A stretch of DNA of 64,000 nucleotides from Roseinatronobacter ekhonensis (GTDB lineage Bacteria; Pseudomonadota; Alphaproteobacteria; Rhodobacterales; Rhodobacteraceae): positions 124,001 to 188,000 of the forward strand of contig NZ_UIHC01000001.1 in the NCBI RefSeq assembly GCF_900499075.1. Reading direction: 5' to 3'. Made by a program: the position numbers and the translations under genes. Position 1 is the stretch's first letter; the number at the start of each line of letters is the position of its first letter. The notes beneath the pieces were generated by a model, which made no database searches, had not been told where the DNA came from, and saw nothing but the letters and a program-made list of their open reading frames with translations. Positions 17,395-26,642 of the stretch are shown here, in pieces.

Positions 17395-18090
17395 TCAGAT
17401 CGACACTTCGGCCAACAGTTTTTCGCGCGTGACTTGGGCCGCAGGCGCGGACAGCCGCACCTCGCCACGGTTTATCGCAACAAACTCGTCGGCCAGATCA
17501 TAGGCAAAATCGAAGAACTGTTCGACCAGCACGATAGCAATCTCGCCCTCGTCGCGCAGTAATTTAATGACCTCACCAATCTGCTTGATGATGTTTGGCT
17601 GGATACCCTCAGTCGGTTCGTCCAGCAGCAGCACGCGGGGCTGTGCGATCAGCGCGCGCGCGATGGCAAGCTGTTGCTGCTGCCCGCCCGACAGATCGCC
17701 CCCGCGCCGCGCTCTCATTTGCTGCAATACGGGGAAAAGCTCGTATATGCGCGGCGGAATTTGGTGCTGTTCGCGTGGCAGGCAGGCAAAGCCGGTTTCC
17801 AGATTCTCGGTCACGGTCAACAGCGGGAAAATCTCGCGCCCCTGCGGCACATAGGCAATGCCCGACTTTGCCGCTTGCGCTGCGTTCAGATGCCGCAATT
17901 CCTGCCCATCCAGCGTGATCGTTCCGCCCGAATAGGGGTGGCGGCCCGCAATAGCCTTGAGCAAGCTGGTCTTGCCCACCCCATTCGTGCCCATTACCGC
18001 CGTCACGGCACCCGGACGTGCGACAAGGTCGATCCCGTAAAGGATTTGCGACGCCCCGTAATGCAGTGTCAGTTTGTCCACACTCAGCAT
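17395..18090 (-). CDS. urtE: Urea ABC transporter ATP-binding subunit UrtE
   Basis: A 231-residue ABC ATPase of the branched-chain amino acid/urea (LivF-like) type. Walker A GTNGVGKT is at residues 34-41, the signature LSGGQQQQL at about 134-142, and Walker B LLLDEPTEGIQP just after. The IQPNIIKQIGEVI segment after Walker B is typical of UrtE rather than LivF. It is the last gene of urtABCDE, three bases after urtD. With UrtD it powers high-affinity urea uptake across the inner membrane. Confidence 0.95.
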   Translation of the reverse strand: MLSVDKLTLHYGASQILYGIDLVARPGAVTAVMGTNGVGKTSLLKAIAGRHPYSGGTITLDGQELRHLNAAQAAKSGIAYVPQGREIFPLLTVTENLETGFACLPREQHQIPPRIYELFPVLQQMRARRGGDLSGGQQQQLAIARALIAQPRVLLLDEPTEGIQPNIIKQIGEVIKLLRDEGEIAIVLVEQFFDFAYDLADEFVAINRGEVRLSAPAAQVTREKLLAEVSI

Positions 18091-18093
18091 GGA

Positions 18094-18834
18094 TTATCGC
18101 CCCAGATAGACATCAATCACCTGTTGGTTTTGCGTGACATGGTCGAGGCTGCCCTCGGCCAGCACAGACCCTTCGTGCAGCACTGTGACCTTGCAATTCA
18201 GCCGCCGGATGAATTCCATGTCGTGTTCGATCACCACCACCGCGCGGGTTTTGGCGGCCCGCGTCAGCAATTCGGTCGTGTGTTCGCGTTCCGCAGGCGT
18301 CATGCCCGCAGCGGGTTCATCGACCAGCAGCAACCGTGGGTCTTGGGCCAGCAGCATCCCGATTTCCAGCCATTGCTTTTGCCCGTGGCTCAGATCGCCG
18401 GCGCGGCGGGGCAGGGCATCGGACAGCCCGATTTCATCGGCAAGTTCTGCAATCCGCGCGCGCGCCTGTCGGTTGGTTTTGTAAAACAGCACATCGAACG
18501 GCCCGCGCTTGTTTCTCAGCGCCATGGCAAGGTTTTCGCGGACGGTCTGATCCTCGAACACCGTCGGTTTCTGGAATTTGCGGCCAATGCCCGCGCGGGC
18601 TATGGCGCTCTCACTCATTCCCAGCAGGCTCAAGGACGCCTCTCCCCACAGCACGCGCCCCTCATCGGGACGGGTTTTGCCCGTCACGATATCCATGAAG
18701 GTGGTCTTGCCCGCGCCGTTGGGGCCGATGACCGCGCGCAACTCGGGCTCGCCAATCGCAATCGACAGGTTGTTGATGGCGCGGAACCCGTCGAATGTGA
18801 CGGACACGCCGGACACTTCCAGAAGCGCGCTCAT
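18094..18834 (-). CDS. urtD: Urea ABC transporter ATP-binding subunit UrtD
   Basis: A 246-residue LivG-like ABC ATPase. Walker A GPNGAGKT is at residues 37-44, the signature is LSHGQKQWLEIG (the His and Trp variant usual in UrtD), and Walker B LLLVDEPAAGMT follows. The ATG at 18834 overlaps the stop of urtC by four bases and begins MSALLEVSGV; the extra codons of the longer frame lie inside urtC. It forms a heterodimer with UrtE. Confidence 0.95.
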   Translation of the reverse strand: MSALLEVSGVSVTFDGFRAINNLSIAIGEPELRAVIGPNGAGKTTFMDIVTGKTRPDEGRVLWGEASLSLLGMSESAIARAGIGRKFQKPTVFEDQTVRENLAMALRNKRGPFDVLFYKTNRQARARIAELADEIGLSDALPRRAGDLSHGQKQWLEIGMLLAQDPRLLLVDEPAAGMTPAEREHTTELLTRAAKTRAVVVIEHDMEFIRRLNCKVTVLHEGSVLAEGSLDHVTQNQQVIDVYLGR

Positions 18835-20015
18835 GGTTTCCTCACCAGATAGTCGAACAGGCCGCCGATGCCTTTGGGAAAGAACAGCGTGACCGCGACG
18901 AACCCAAGGCCCAGCAGCACCAGCCACCAATCGGTCCAGACGATTTCGTAAAAACCAAGGTTGATATTCGGCGCGCCGCCGCCGGTGAACCAGCTTGACA
19001 ACAGGCTGACCGTCGCCGCCCCGATGACCGCGCCGTAAAGCCGCCCGCGCCCGCCGATGGCAACCCAGACGGCAAGGTAGATGGAGGTGATCGGCGCAAT
19101 CTCTGCGGGGTTGATGATGCCTGCCTGCGGGTAATAAAGCGCGCCTGCAATCCCAGAGACAATGGCCGTCGCGGTGAACACCACCAGCTTGTAGCTTTCG
19201 ACATGGTAGCCAAGGAACCGCACGCGGGATTCGTTATCGCGGATGGCGCGCACGACCGACCCGAATTTGCCCGACACCAGCCACGCAAACAGCAGGTAGC
19301 CAAGCCCCAACGCCAAGGCAGAGGCCCAGAAGAACCACAGTGCGATGGTCGATTGCGGCAGGTGCAACAGGCCGGGAATGTTCTGCAAGCCAGATAGACC
19401 ATTGTTGCCGCGCAGGCCGGTGTCGTTCTGGAACAGGTAAAGCGATAGCGCGAGCGTCATGGCTTGGGTCAGGATTGACAGGTAAACGCCTGTCACCCGG
19501 CTGCGGAACGCGAGCCAGCCGAACACCAGCGCCAGCAGGCCGGGCACCAGCACGATCAGCAACAGTTGCAGCGTCAGGCTATGGGCAAACCCCCAGATGA
19601 AGGGCAATTCGGTGCTGCCCACCACGCTGAAAATCTGCGTGGCAATGGCGTCGCGCACCTCGCCCTCAGTCGCGGGGATTGGGGCATTGGCCAGAGATTC
19701 CCGCACGATGCCTTCGGTGCGGGCATACATCAGCCACATGCCGATGCCGTAGCCGCCAAGCCCGAAGAACGCGAAATGTCCAAGGCTGAGGATACCGCAA
19801 TAGCCCCAGACCACGTCCATCGCGACCGCGATCAGGCACAGGCACAGCGTCATGCCCAGAACTTTCAGGAAGGAAGTCGAGATGACGCCTACCCCAAAGC
19901 CCTCTGCCAGCGCGCTGATGATGATGGTGAAAAGTGCCAGCAGGCCCAGAAACCGCAACACGGACGGGTTTTCCGACAGGAATCCTTTGCGCGGGGCGAG
20001 TGTTGTTTTTGCCAT
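18831..20015 (-). CDS. urtC: Urea ABC transporter permease UrtC
   Basis: A 394-residue LivM-type permease with about nine membrane segments. The region WGYCGILSLGHFAFFGLGGYG near residue 80 and the cytoplasmic coupling segment RAIRDNESRVRFLGY are standard for the family. A loop of about 60 residues (TEGIVRESLANAPIPATEGEV and onward) is the UrtC-specific insert. The ATG at 20015 gives MAKTTLAPRKG and lies four bases after the urtB stop. Confidence 0.95.
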   Translation of the reverse strand: MAKTTLAPRKGFLSENPSVLRFLGLLALFTIIISALAEGFGVGVISTSFLKVLGMTLCLCLIAVAMDVVWGYCGILSLGHFAFFGLGGYGIGMWLMYARTEGIVRESLANAPIPATEGEVRDAIATQIFSVVGSTELPFIWGFAHSLTLQLLLIVLVPGLLALVFGWLAFRSRVTGVYLSILTQAMTLALSLYLFQNDTGLRGNNGLSGLQNIPGLLHLPQSTIALWFFWASALALGLGYLLFAWLVSGKFGSVVRAIRDNESRVRFLGYHVESYKLVVFTATAIVSGIAGALYYPQAGIINPAEIAPITSIYLAVWVAIGGRGRLYGAVIGAATVSLLSSWFTGGGAPNINLGFYEIVWTDWWLVLLGLGFVAVTLFFPKGIGGLFDYLVRKP

Positions 20016-20019
20016 GGCG

Positions 20020-21993
20020 TCAGTCCCCCGCCGCGCGGCCTTTGAGGGCGACAATGCCCTTGGGCCGGAACTGGATGAACAGGATCACGAACAGCACCAT
20101 GAAGGTTTGTGCGGCTAAGGTGTTCGACGGGTTGAACCACTCGATCCCCTTTTGCAGGAACCCGATCAGTGATGCGCCTGCCAACGTGCCCCAAACATTG
20201 CCCACGCCGCCGACAACCACGGTCATGAAGCTTTGCACAATGTAGCTGGCCCCCATTTCCGAAGTGACCTGCGCATATAGCCCGATGGCCACGCCCGCGA
20301 TACCGGCAATGCCAGAGCCCAGCCCGAAGGTCAGCATGTTGATGCGGTCGGGGTTGATGCCCATGCTGGCCGCCATGCCGGGGTTTTGCGTAACCGCGCG
20401 GACCTCTAGCCCCAGCCGTGTGCGCTTCAGGATATACAGCAATACGCCCAGAAAGATCAGCGCCAGCACGAAGATCGCAACGCGGATCGTGCTGATGCCG
20501 ACAATATCGTTGAAGGTGATCGCACCGCCCAGCCAGTCTGGCGCGGTCAGCGGGCGCGCCTGCGTGCCGAAGATATTCTTGGCCAATTGTTGCAGCGCAA
20601 TGGAGATGCCGAAGGTCGCCAGCAGTGTTTCCAGCGGGCGGGTATACAGATGGCGGATCACCGCGCGTTCCATCGCAACGCCAGCGCCAAATGTCACAAG
20701 GAACGCCAGTGGCAAGGCCACCAGCAGGCTGATCGTATAATCGGGGATGAACAGTTGCACGACATAGCCTGTATAGGCGCCCATCATGATGAATTCGCCA
20801 TGCGCCATGTTGATGACGCCCATCACGCCGAAGGTGATGGCAAGGCCGATCGCGGCCAGAAAGAAGATCGACGCCAGCGATAGACCGTCCAGCACCAGAT
20901 CGGCCATCTGATAGGTTGCGATTGCTTGCGCCGTGCTGTCCAGCGCGTCTTGCGCCGCAGTGGTGATTTCTGGATCATTGAGGACATACTCGTCGTAAAA
21001 GACATGAGCGGCCACGGCTTGCGCTGCTTCGTCGGGCGCGGCGCGTGGGGGCACGGCGCCCGCGTCTTCCAGCGCCTCATAGGCCTCGATGCGCGCCATC
21101 GGGTCACTTAACCGGCCAACGGGCACACCGCCGACGCGCCCATCCACGATATTTTCGGCCAGTACGGCGCGCAGTTCGGACGGGGTTTGCGCGGGCTCTG
21201 CCAGCCCTGCATCGACCAAATCTGCATACGCTTCGGCTTGGGTCAAATCCTCGCCCACTGTGAGCACTCTGGCAATATTGGCGCTCTCTGGCAGAGACGG
21301 GGCCACTTCGGTGCGTGTGGCGGTCAACTGGTTCAGGACCCCGCGCGCCTCGATGCTTGTGTCGCCGCCAAGTGCTGCGATGGCCTCCAGCCGTTCTGCC
21401 CGCTCCGCGCCGAATTGCGCGGTCAGCAGCAGAAACAGCCGTTCTTTGCGGGTTTTCAAGTCCGGGTCGGGTTCCTGCGCGATACTGTCGGCCAACGGCG
21501 CGATCTGGCTCGCCTCGGCGCTGCGTGAAATGGCGTCCAGCGCAGCTTCGCGGCGCGCGCGTTCTGGCGCGTTCAACTCAAACGGCACAAGGGCTGCGGC
21601 GATCACGCGGCGCACACCGGCATTGGCGCGGATCTGGTCCACGTCGCGGCTGGATACGTCTGCCACAGCGGCACCCGTATCGACGTCAATCAATCGGACA
21701 AGGTCGCCCGCATCCTCGGCGTAGAAAAATAGTCCGTCCTCTGGGCGTTGGACGACCTCGCGCGCCTCGTAGCGGCGCAGGAAATCCGCGGCGCCCGGAC
21801 GGCCATCGGCCAATAGCGCGTCTGCCACGGCGCCGAAGCTGCGACGCGACGGGCTGGCAAGCTCTTCGGCGTATTGTTGCAGCAAGGGTTGCAATGTGTC
21901 TTGCGCGACTGCAGCGCGCGGCGGTGCTGTCAAAGCCAACATGGACAAGACCAAGATCGCCAGTGCGCGTGACAAAACGGTGCGAAGGGGCAT
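20020..21993 (-). CDS. urtB: Urea ABC transporter permease UrtB with long periplasmic extension
   Basis: A 657-residue protein. Residues 1-30 form a signal peptide ending near AAVAQ. Residues 30 to about 360 are a soluble, Ala- and Glu-rich, helical region expected in the periplasm. The last 290 or so residues are the LivH-type permease with the INMAHGEF motif and the EAA-like cytoplasmic loop RAVTQNPGMAASMGI. UrtB proteins often have an N-terminal extension, and this one is at the long end. I chose ATG 21993 because the preceding 15 codons lie upstream of a clear signal peptide. It is separated from urtA by a strong stem-loop. Confidence 0.92.
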   Translation of the reverse strand: MPLRTVLSRALAILVLSMLALTAPPRAAVAQDTLQPLLQQYAEELASPSRRSFGAVADALLADGRPGAADFLRRYEAREVVQRPEDGLFFYAEDAGDLVRLIDVDTGAAVADVSSRDVDQIRANAGVRRVIAAALVPFELNAPERARREAALDAISRSAEASQIAPLADSIAQEPDPDLKTRKERLFLLLTAQFGAERAERLEAIAALGGDTSIEARGVLNQLTATRTEVAPSLPESANIARVLTVGEDLTQAEAYADLVDAGLAEPAQTPSELRAVLAENIVDGRVGGVPVGRLSDPMARIEAYEALEDAGAVPPRAAPDEAAQAVAAHVFYDEYVLNDPEITTAAQDALDSTAQAIATYQMADLVLDGLSLASIFFLAAIGLAITFGVMGVINMAHGEFIMMGAYTGYVVQLFIPDYTISLLVALPLAFLVTFGAGVAMERAVIRHLYTRPLETLLATFGISIALQQLAKNIFGTQARPLTAPDWLGGAITFNDIVGISTIRVAIFVLALIFLGVLLYILKRTRLGLEVRAVTQNPGMAASMGINPDRINMLTFGLGSGIAGIAGVAIGLYAQVTSEMGASYIVQSFMTVVVGGVGNVWGTLAGASLIGFLQKGIEWFNPSNTLAAQTFMVLFVILFIQFRPKGIVALKGRAAGD

Positions 21994-22022
21994 TTCGGGT
22001 CCGAATCTTCGGGTGAGGGGAA

Positions 22023-22050
22023 GGCGCGCGCCAGACACCTGGCGCGCGCC
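22023..22050 (-). promoter_or_regulatory. Stem-loop between urtA and urtB
   Basis: A perfect 11-bp GC-rich stem (22023-22033 with 22040-22050) closes a six-base loop, with no T run after it. It sits nine bases past the urtA stop. Hairpins in this position after a binding-protein gene commonly protect the upstream mRNA or reduce read-through, giving more binding protein than permease. That role is inferred here. Confidence 0.6.
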
Positions 22051-22059
22051 GAAGTCGGT

Positions 22060-23346
22060 TTAGTAGTTCGAGGTCAACTGAACGCAGGTCTCTGTCTCGG
22101 TATTATACATGCCGCATTCGAGGGCCTGCCAATCGCTGGTCAGAACCGCGCTTTCCGGCAGGAAGTCGGTCCAGGCATCGCCCGGCACTTCAGTGGTCTG
22201 GCTGATGATGTCGAACTGGCCATCTTCGCGGATTTCCCCGATCAGAACGGGCTTGGACAGGTGGTGGTTGGCGTTCATCACCGCTGTTCCGCCGGTCAGG
22301 TTGGGGTATTCCTGCCCCCACATGGCTTCGCGCACCGCGTCCACATCTGTGGTCCCGGCAGCTTCGACCGCGTTCACCCACATATTGAAGCCGATGTAAT
22401 GCGCTTCCATCGGGTCGTTGGTCACGCGGTCTTCGCCTGCAAATTCCTTCCACGCGGCTACGAAATCGGCGTTGATCTCGGTATCGGCGGACTGGAAATA
22501 GTTCCACGCTGCCAGATGTCCGGCCAAGGGTCCGGTATCGAGCCCCGACAGTTCTTCTTCGCCGACAGAGAACGCGACGACGGGTATATCGGCTGCGCTG
22601 ACACCCTGTGCGCCAAGCTCTGTGTAGAAGCCCACATTCGCATCACCGTTGATGGTCGAGATCACACCGACCTGCTTGCCGCCAGCACCAAGTGCCACCA
22701 CGTCGGACACGATGGTCGACCAGTCGGAATGGCCAAAGGGCGTGTAGTTCACGAAGATGTCTTCGGCCGCGATGCCCTTGTCCAGCAGATAGGCTTCCAG
22801 AATGGCATTCGTGGTGCGTGGGTAGACATAGTCGGTGCCCAGAAGCGCAAAGCTTTCGACGCCCAGTTCTTCAAGGAAATAGTCGACCGCCGGGATCGCC
22901 TGCTGGTTCGGGGCTGCACCGGTGTAGAACACGTTGCGCGAGGATTCTTCGCCCTCATACTGCACCGGGTAGAACATCAGTCCGTTCAGTTCTTCCAGCA
23001 CGGGCAGGGCGGATTTGCGGCTGACGGAGGTCCATGCGCCGAAAATCACGTCCACCTCGTCGACGGTCAGAAGCTGACGGGTCAGTTCGGCAAACAGGGG
23101 CCAGTCAGAGGCGGGGTCAACAACCACCGCTTCCAGTTGACAGCCCAGCACGCCACCGGCTTCGTTCTGCTGCTCTATCAGCATCAGCATCACGTCGCGC
23201 AGCGTGGTTTCGGAAATCGCCATGCTGCCCGACAGCGAGTGCAGCACGCCGACCTTGATCGGGTCTGCGCAGTCTTGGGCGATCGCGGGGGCGGCGACCA
23301 GCGCGGTGCTGGTGGCCAATGCGGCAAGCAAGGATCTGTGGGTCAT
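22060..23346 (-). CDS. urtA: Urea ABC transporter substrate-binding protein UrtA
   Basis: A 428-residue periplasmic binding protein of the Leu/Ile/Val-binding fold. A 23-residue signal peptide ends AAPAIA-QD. The mature start DPIKVGVLHSLSGSMAISE, then FGAWTSVSRKSALPVLEE and LFYPVQYEGEE-like (MFYPVQYEGEESS), are the hallmarks of UrtA. The ATG at 23346 is preceded by AGGAGAG at a good distance; the extra 41 residues of the longer frame do not look like protein. It is the first gene of the operon, usually under nitrogen control, but I could not identify a convincing sigma-54 site upstream. Confidence 0.96.
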   Translation of the reverse strand: MTHRSLLAALATSTALVAAPAIAQDCADPIKVGVLHSLSGSMAISETTLRDVMLMLIEQQNEAGGVLGCQLEAVVVDPASDWPLFAELTRQLLTVDEVDVIFGAWTSVSRKSALPVLEELNGLMFYPVQYEGEESSRNVFYTGAAPNQQAIPAVDYFLEELGVESFALLGTDYVYPRTTNAILEAYLLDKGIAAEDIFVNYTPFGHSDWSTIVSDVVALGAGGKQVGVISTINGDANVGFYTELGAQGVSAADIPVVAFSVGEEELSGLDTGPLAGHLAAWNYFQSADTEINADFVAAWKEFAGEDRVTNDPMEAHYIGFNMWVNAVEAAGTTDVDAVREAMWGQEYPNLTGGTAVMNANHHLSKPVLIGEIREDGQFDIISQTTEVPGDAWTDFLPESAVLTSDWQALECGMYNTETETCVQLTSNY

Positions 23347-23792
23347 GGGAAGCAGCTCTCCTGTGTCAGTGCTATCTCGCCACAAAAGGTTCCGCGCAGC
23401 GCGCGACCCTGCTAAGCTGACAAGACAGCAAATAGTGTTGTCGCCGTCCGGTGGGTCGTGGTCTGCCAAGATGTGGCCCGCTGGACGGTGTTTTGCCCCG
23501 ATCGGGCTGTCGCGATAAAAGCCGCGCAGGGGGGGAGTGCCAAGTTGGGCTGGGCCTTGTAGGTATAGGATGCCCCGTATGGCATGCAGATTGGGCAGAT
23601 TAAGCCCGCTATGATTAAAATTTTTGCAAACGCAGAAGGATATTGCCGCAGCGCAGCGGGGGCCGCGACCTGACGCCTGTCAAACGCGACTCTGTGTCTT
23701 CGGCAGATGGATGGCGCAACAGAAGTGCGCGACCCCGCCAGTCACGGTTTGCGCAAGCATCTCATGGCGTTTTTCGCTAGACCGCGGATGGC
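23347..23792. other. Gene-free stretch upstream of urtA
   Basis: About 450 bases with no convincing gene. The short frames here (for example 23624-23824 on the plus strand) have no ribosome site and no protein-like composition. The part next to urtA should hold its promoter. A locally AT-rich patch at 23612-23630 stands out. Confidence 0.5.
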
Positions 23793-23819
23793 AAAAGCCC
23801 GGCCAGACAGGCCGGGCTT
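23793..23819 (-). terminator. Rho-independent terminator after the RTX protease
   Basis: On the minus strand a 10-bp perfect stem (23795-23804 with 23810-23819) with loop of five is followed by four T. It begins about 35 bases past the stop of the protease gene at 23855. Confidence 0.85.
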
Positions 23820-23854
23820 GGTAGTCGACAAAAACTGGCGCGCGGTTGTTGCGG

Positions 23855-26089
23855 TCAGACCAAGTCTATGTAGTTTGCCATTTGCGTGGTGTTCGTGATC
23901 CCTTGTAGTGTCACGATGTCGCCGCCGCCGAAATCGAGCACAAGATCGCCACCGATCACGTTCCCATAGGTCGAAATCACCTGTGATCCGGTCAAGAAGC
24001 CACCGCCCCAAAGGTCGGCATCCAGCCGAAGCCGATCGTTTTCGGAAAAGTCGAAATCCTCGACCAACATTTGTTCGTGGCGGTCTTCGAACACGAATGT
24101 GTCGGCCCCATCGTACCCGCGCACAGTGTCGTCCCCGGTTCCGCCGCGTATCGTGTCATTGCCAAGGTTCCCGCCGATATTGTCGTCACCGGCGTCGCCC
24201 CAGATATTGTCATTGTCGATGCTGCCGTAAATTTCATCGTCGCCGCCGTAGCCATAGATAGTGGTCTCGCCCAGGTAGATGCCGCCATAGATGGTGTCGT
24301 TGCCTGCACCGCCAAGGATCTCGTCCTCGCCGCCACCGCCGCCGATGCGGTCGCCTTCATCCGAGGCGCGCAGAGTGTCATCGCCGCCCATCCCCCACAG
24401 CGCGTTGAACCCGGTGGAAAGCCCATCATCGGCATTGATCTCATCGTCGCCGCCGCCGCCATACATGGTGTCGTTGCCGGTCCCGCCATATATCAGGTCT
24501 TCGTTTGCACCGCCGCCGATGATGTCATTGCCCGCGTCGCCATACAGCGTGTCATCGCCCGCGCCGCCCCACAAGCGGTCGTCATTCTCGCCGCCTCTGA
24601 TGCTATCAAACCCGTCTTGTCCGCGAATGGTGTCATTGCCGGCGTCGCCGAGAAGCGTATCACCACCATCGCCACCGAGGATGGAATCGAACCCGCCGCC
24701 GCCATTCACGCTGTCAGTGCCGTCTCCACTGGATATGCTATTGCCAGCATAATTGCCTTGAATCGTATCATTGCCGGACCCGGTGAGCAGATCCTCGATC
24801 AGGGTATCCCGCGCGATCGCAAGGTTGCCGGTCAGCCCGCCGACATCCGAAAAAGTCTCTGCGCCCATGTTAATATTCGCGCCACTCGTCAGATATGACA
24901 TGTCCAGCGTGTCATGCCCGCCCGTGTCTGCGATGGTCAGGGCCATGCCGCCGCCGCCATAGATCGACGTGCTGCTCTCGCCCGCGATCTCTGCGAACAC
25001 TGCCCCGATATAGCCGCCAAGGTTGGAATTGGCGCCCCAGGTGGTGTTGCCTGCGGTGACGGTGCTTTCCCCGTACATCCCGTGCACGGCAAGGATATCC
25101 GCCATCATCGGTGTCAGAAGTCGCGCGTAAGAGGCGTTGACGGACGTGTTATCGAGTTGGTCGAAATACGACATGATGGACACTTGCCAACTGTCGTTCA
25201 AATAGGTCTCGTCCACGCCGTAGGTGGCCGCACCGTTGTAACCGCCTTGATGACCCAGCCCGAGCGCATGCCCAATCTCGTGCACATAGGTCTGGAAGGA
25301 ATAGCTGTCGATCGTGGTGCCATAGCTGTCGAGCCAGCCTGTCGAGACGTTTACATCCACCGAAAGTATGTTTCCGCCGCTGGTTGTGCTGGACGCGTAG
25401 GCGCCGGAATCGTTGTCGTCGAAGGTGATGTCGGCAGACCCGTTTACTTGTACGAACTCCAGGTCGGCCATCAGTTCCCACGCTTCCATCGCCCAGAGCG
25501 CAAGTTGCTGACCATCGGCCGTGAGTCCGCTGATATCCACGGTGATCTGATTGCTTGAACTTGTGTCAAAGCTGCGGGCCGAGCGGCCCGTGTCGTTCCA
25601 GTAGCCATCTGTCAGGTATGTTGCCAGCTCGTCCAGCGTGCCCGCCGGTGCCGGTTGTGTCTGCGTCAGCGACAATTCATAGGTGCCGGAATAGCTGTCC
25701 TGAAAGCTGCCGACACTGACGTAGTAGGTTCCTGATGTCGTGGCACTGAACCCGATCGCGGAATCCAAGCTACCTGAGTCATCGTTTTGCGCAATCAGGT
25801 TGCCGTGGCCATCGTAAAGGCGCAGGTAGGAATCGTACAACGTCCCGCCGCCGCCCGAGGCGCCCGATACCGCCATAATGTAGTTTTCACCGGCCTCCAG
25901 CGTGACAGCGACCCAGTCGCGATCGCCTGCAGTCCACAGCGCACCAGAGAACACATCCCCCGCCCCAATCGTATAGGGTGTTGCACCGTTGGCCGGCGCA
26001 TCCACACCTTCGAAAATGGTCGCAAAATCGCTCCCGCCCGGGTGACGGGTCGGTTCAAACGTTCCGGTTCCAGCGCAAATCTGACACAT
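23855..26089 (-). CDS. Serralysin-type RTX zinc metalloprotease (M10)
   Basis: A 744-residue secreted protease. Order of domains: short N-terminus with CxxC (MCQIC), a bacterial pre-peptidase-like beta domain (about residues 22-145), a metzincin catalytic domain with the zinc motif HEIGHALGLGH at 270-280 and the Met-turn SIMSYF at 304-309, an M10 C-terminal region, and some twenty calcium-binding GGxGxDx-type nonapeptides at about 430-660. The last 80 residues (FVFEDRHEQM onward) are a typical type I secretion tail; there is no N-terminal signal peptide, as expected for that route. The gene follows an unknown gene by 28 bases, and a type I exporter lies divergently 750 bases away. Confidence 0.92.
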   Translation of the reverse strand: MCQICAGTGTFEPTRHPGGSDFATIFEGVDAPANGATPYTIGAGDVFSGALWTAGDRDWVAVTLEAGENYIMAVSGASGGGGTLYDSYLRLYDGHGNLIAQNDDSGSLDSAIGFSATTSGTYYVSVGSFQDSYSGTYELSLTQTQPAPAGTLDELATYLTDGYWNDTGRSARSFDTSSSNQITVDISGLTADGQQLALWAMEAWELMADLEFVQVNGSADITFDDNDSGAYASSTTSGGNILSVDVNVSTGWLDSYGTTIDSYSFQTYVHEIGHALGLGHQGGYNGAATYGVDETYLNDSWQVSIMSYFDQLDNTSVNASYARLLTPMMADILAVHGMYGESTVTAGNTTWGANSNLGGYIGAVFAEIAGESSTSIYGGGGMALTIADTGGHDTLDMSYLTSGANINMGAETFSDVGGLTGNLAIARDTLIEDLLTGSGNDTIQGNYAGNSISSGDGTDSVNGGGGFDSILGGDGGDTLLGDAGNDTIRGQDGFDSIRGGENDDRLWGGAGDDTLYGDAGNDIIGGGANEDLIYGGTGNDTMYGGGGDDEINADDGLSTGFNALWGMGGDDTLRASDEGDRIGGGGGEDEILGGAGNDTIYGGIYLGETTIYGYGGDDEIYGSIDNDNIWGDAGDDNIGGNLGNDTIRGGTGDDTVRGYDGADTFVFEDRHEQMLVEDFDFSENDRLRLDADLWGGGFLTGSQVISTYGNVIGGDLVLDFGGGDIVTLQGITNTTQMANYIDLV

Positions 26090-26117
26090 ATCTCAATCCC
26101 TTGGGCAAGTTAGCCGT

Positions 26118-26642
26118 TCAATTCTGTTGGGTGCTCTCGTCGCGCGAGAGAACAGTGATTATTGCGGTATCGGCGCGCAACAGATTTTCAGCGTAGCGGT
26201 CATACATCCGCTGGGTCAGGTTGGCATCCATCACCCCAAGTTCCACGCTGGGGCCCTGCTGCCAAGCGCCGTCCGCCCCCGATTTCCAGTCGATATGGGC
26301 GGCAATCCAGTGCTCGCCGCGCCCGTCAACGGTCAGGGCCATGCCCAGATCCGCGGGTTGATCAAGCGATTCTGTGACCGTGTCGACCAACCGCACATCA
26401 AACCGACCACCGGATAATTTGCCGATGGCCGAGATCATGGCGCGGCAAAGCTCTGGCGGGGCGCTTGCGCACGCCAAAGATACGACTGGGGAGGGTGCCA
26501 TGCGGGCCTGCGTTGTTGCGGTTCCGAAAACAAATAGTGCGACGACGCCGATAACCGTGGCGATTGCTGCGTTCAGCACTGCAAGTGGGCGTCGTGACGC
26601 CCAAAAAGCACAGTTTGCTGAGCTGCCGTCAGTTTGAAACAT
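26118..26642 (-). CDS. Unknown membrane-anchored or secreted protein
   Basis: A 174-residue protein I do not recognise. After a short polar start there is one hydrophobic segment at about residues 22-44 (LNAAIATVIGVVALFVFG), then a soluble domain with two Cys in LACASAPPELC. The most likely topology is an exported or inner-membrane-anchored domain in the periplasm. It is upstream of the RTX protease with only 28 bases between them, so they are probably one transcript. Its size and position recall the periplasmic inhibitors found next to serralysins, but I see no sequence evidence of that inhibitor fold. Confidence 0.6.
   Translation of the reverse strand: MFQTDGSSANCAFWASRRPLAVLNAAIATVIGVVALFVFGTATTQARMAPSPVVSLACASAPPELCRAMISAIGKLSGGRFDVRLVDTVTESLDQPADLGMALTVDGRGEHWIAAHIDWKSGADGAWQQGPSVELGVMDANLTQRMYDRYAENLLRADTAIITVLSRDESTQQN

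Noticed and set aside
23347-23520. Search for a sigma-54 (NtrC-type) promoter upstream of urtA
   Set aside because: No GG-N10-GC element with the right flanks could be found by eye, although nitrogen control is expected.
23624-23824. 66-codon plus-strand frame upstream of urtA
   Set aside because: No ribosome site and no recognisable composition, and it runs through the protease terminator hairpin.
24100-24800. Regular repeats that could suggest a CRISPR array
   Set aside because: The period is 27 bases in coding sequence for calcium-binding nonapeptides, with no unique spacers.
24071-24898. 275-codon plus-strand frame opposite the RTX repeats
   Set aside because: Its repeated Val/Ala/Ile pattern is only the reverse reading of the Gly-Asp nonapeptides.
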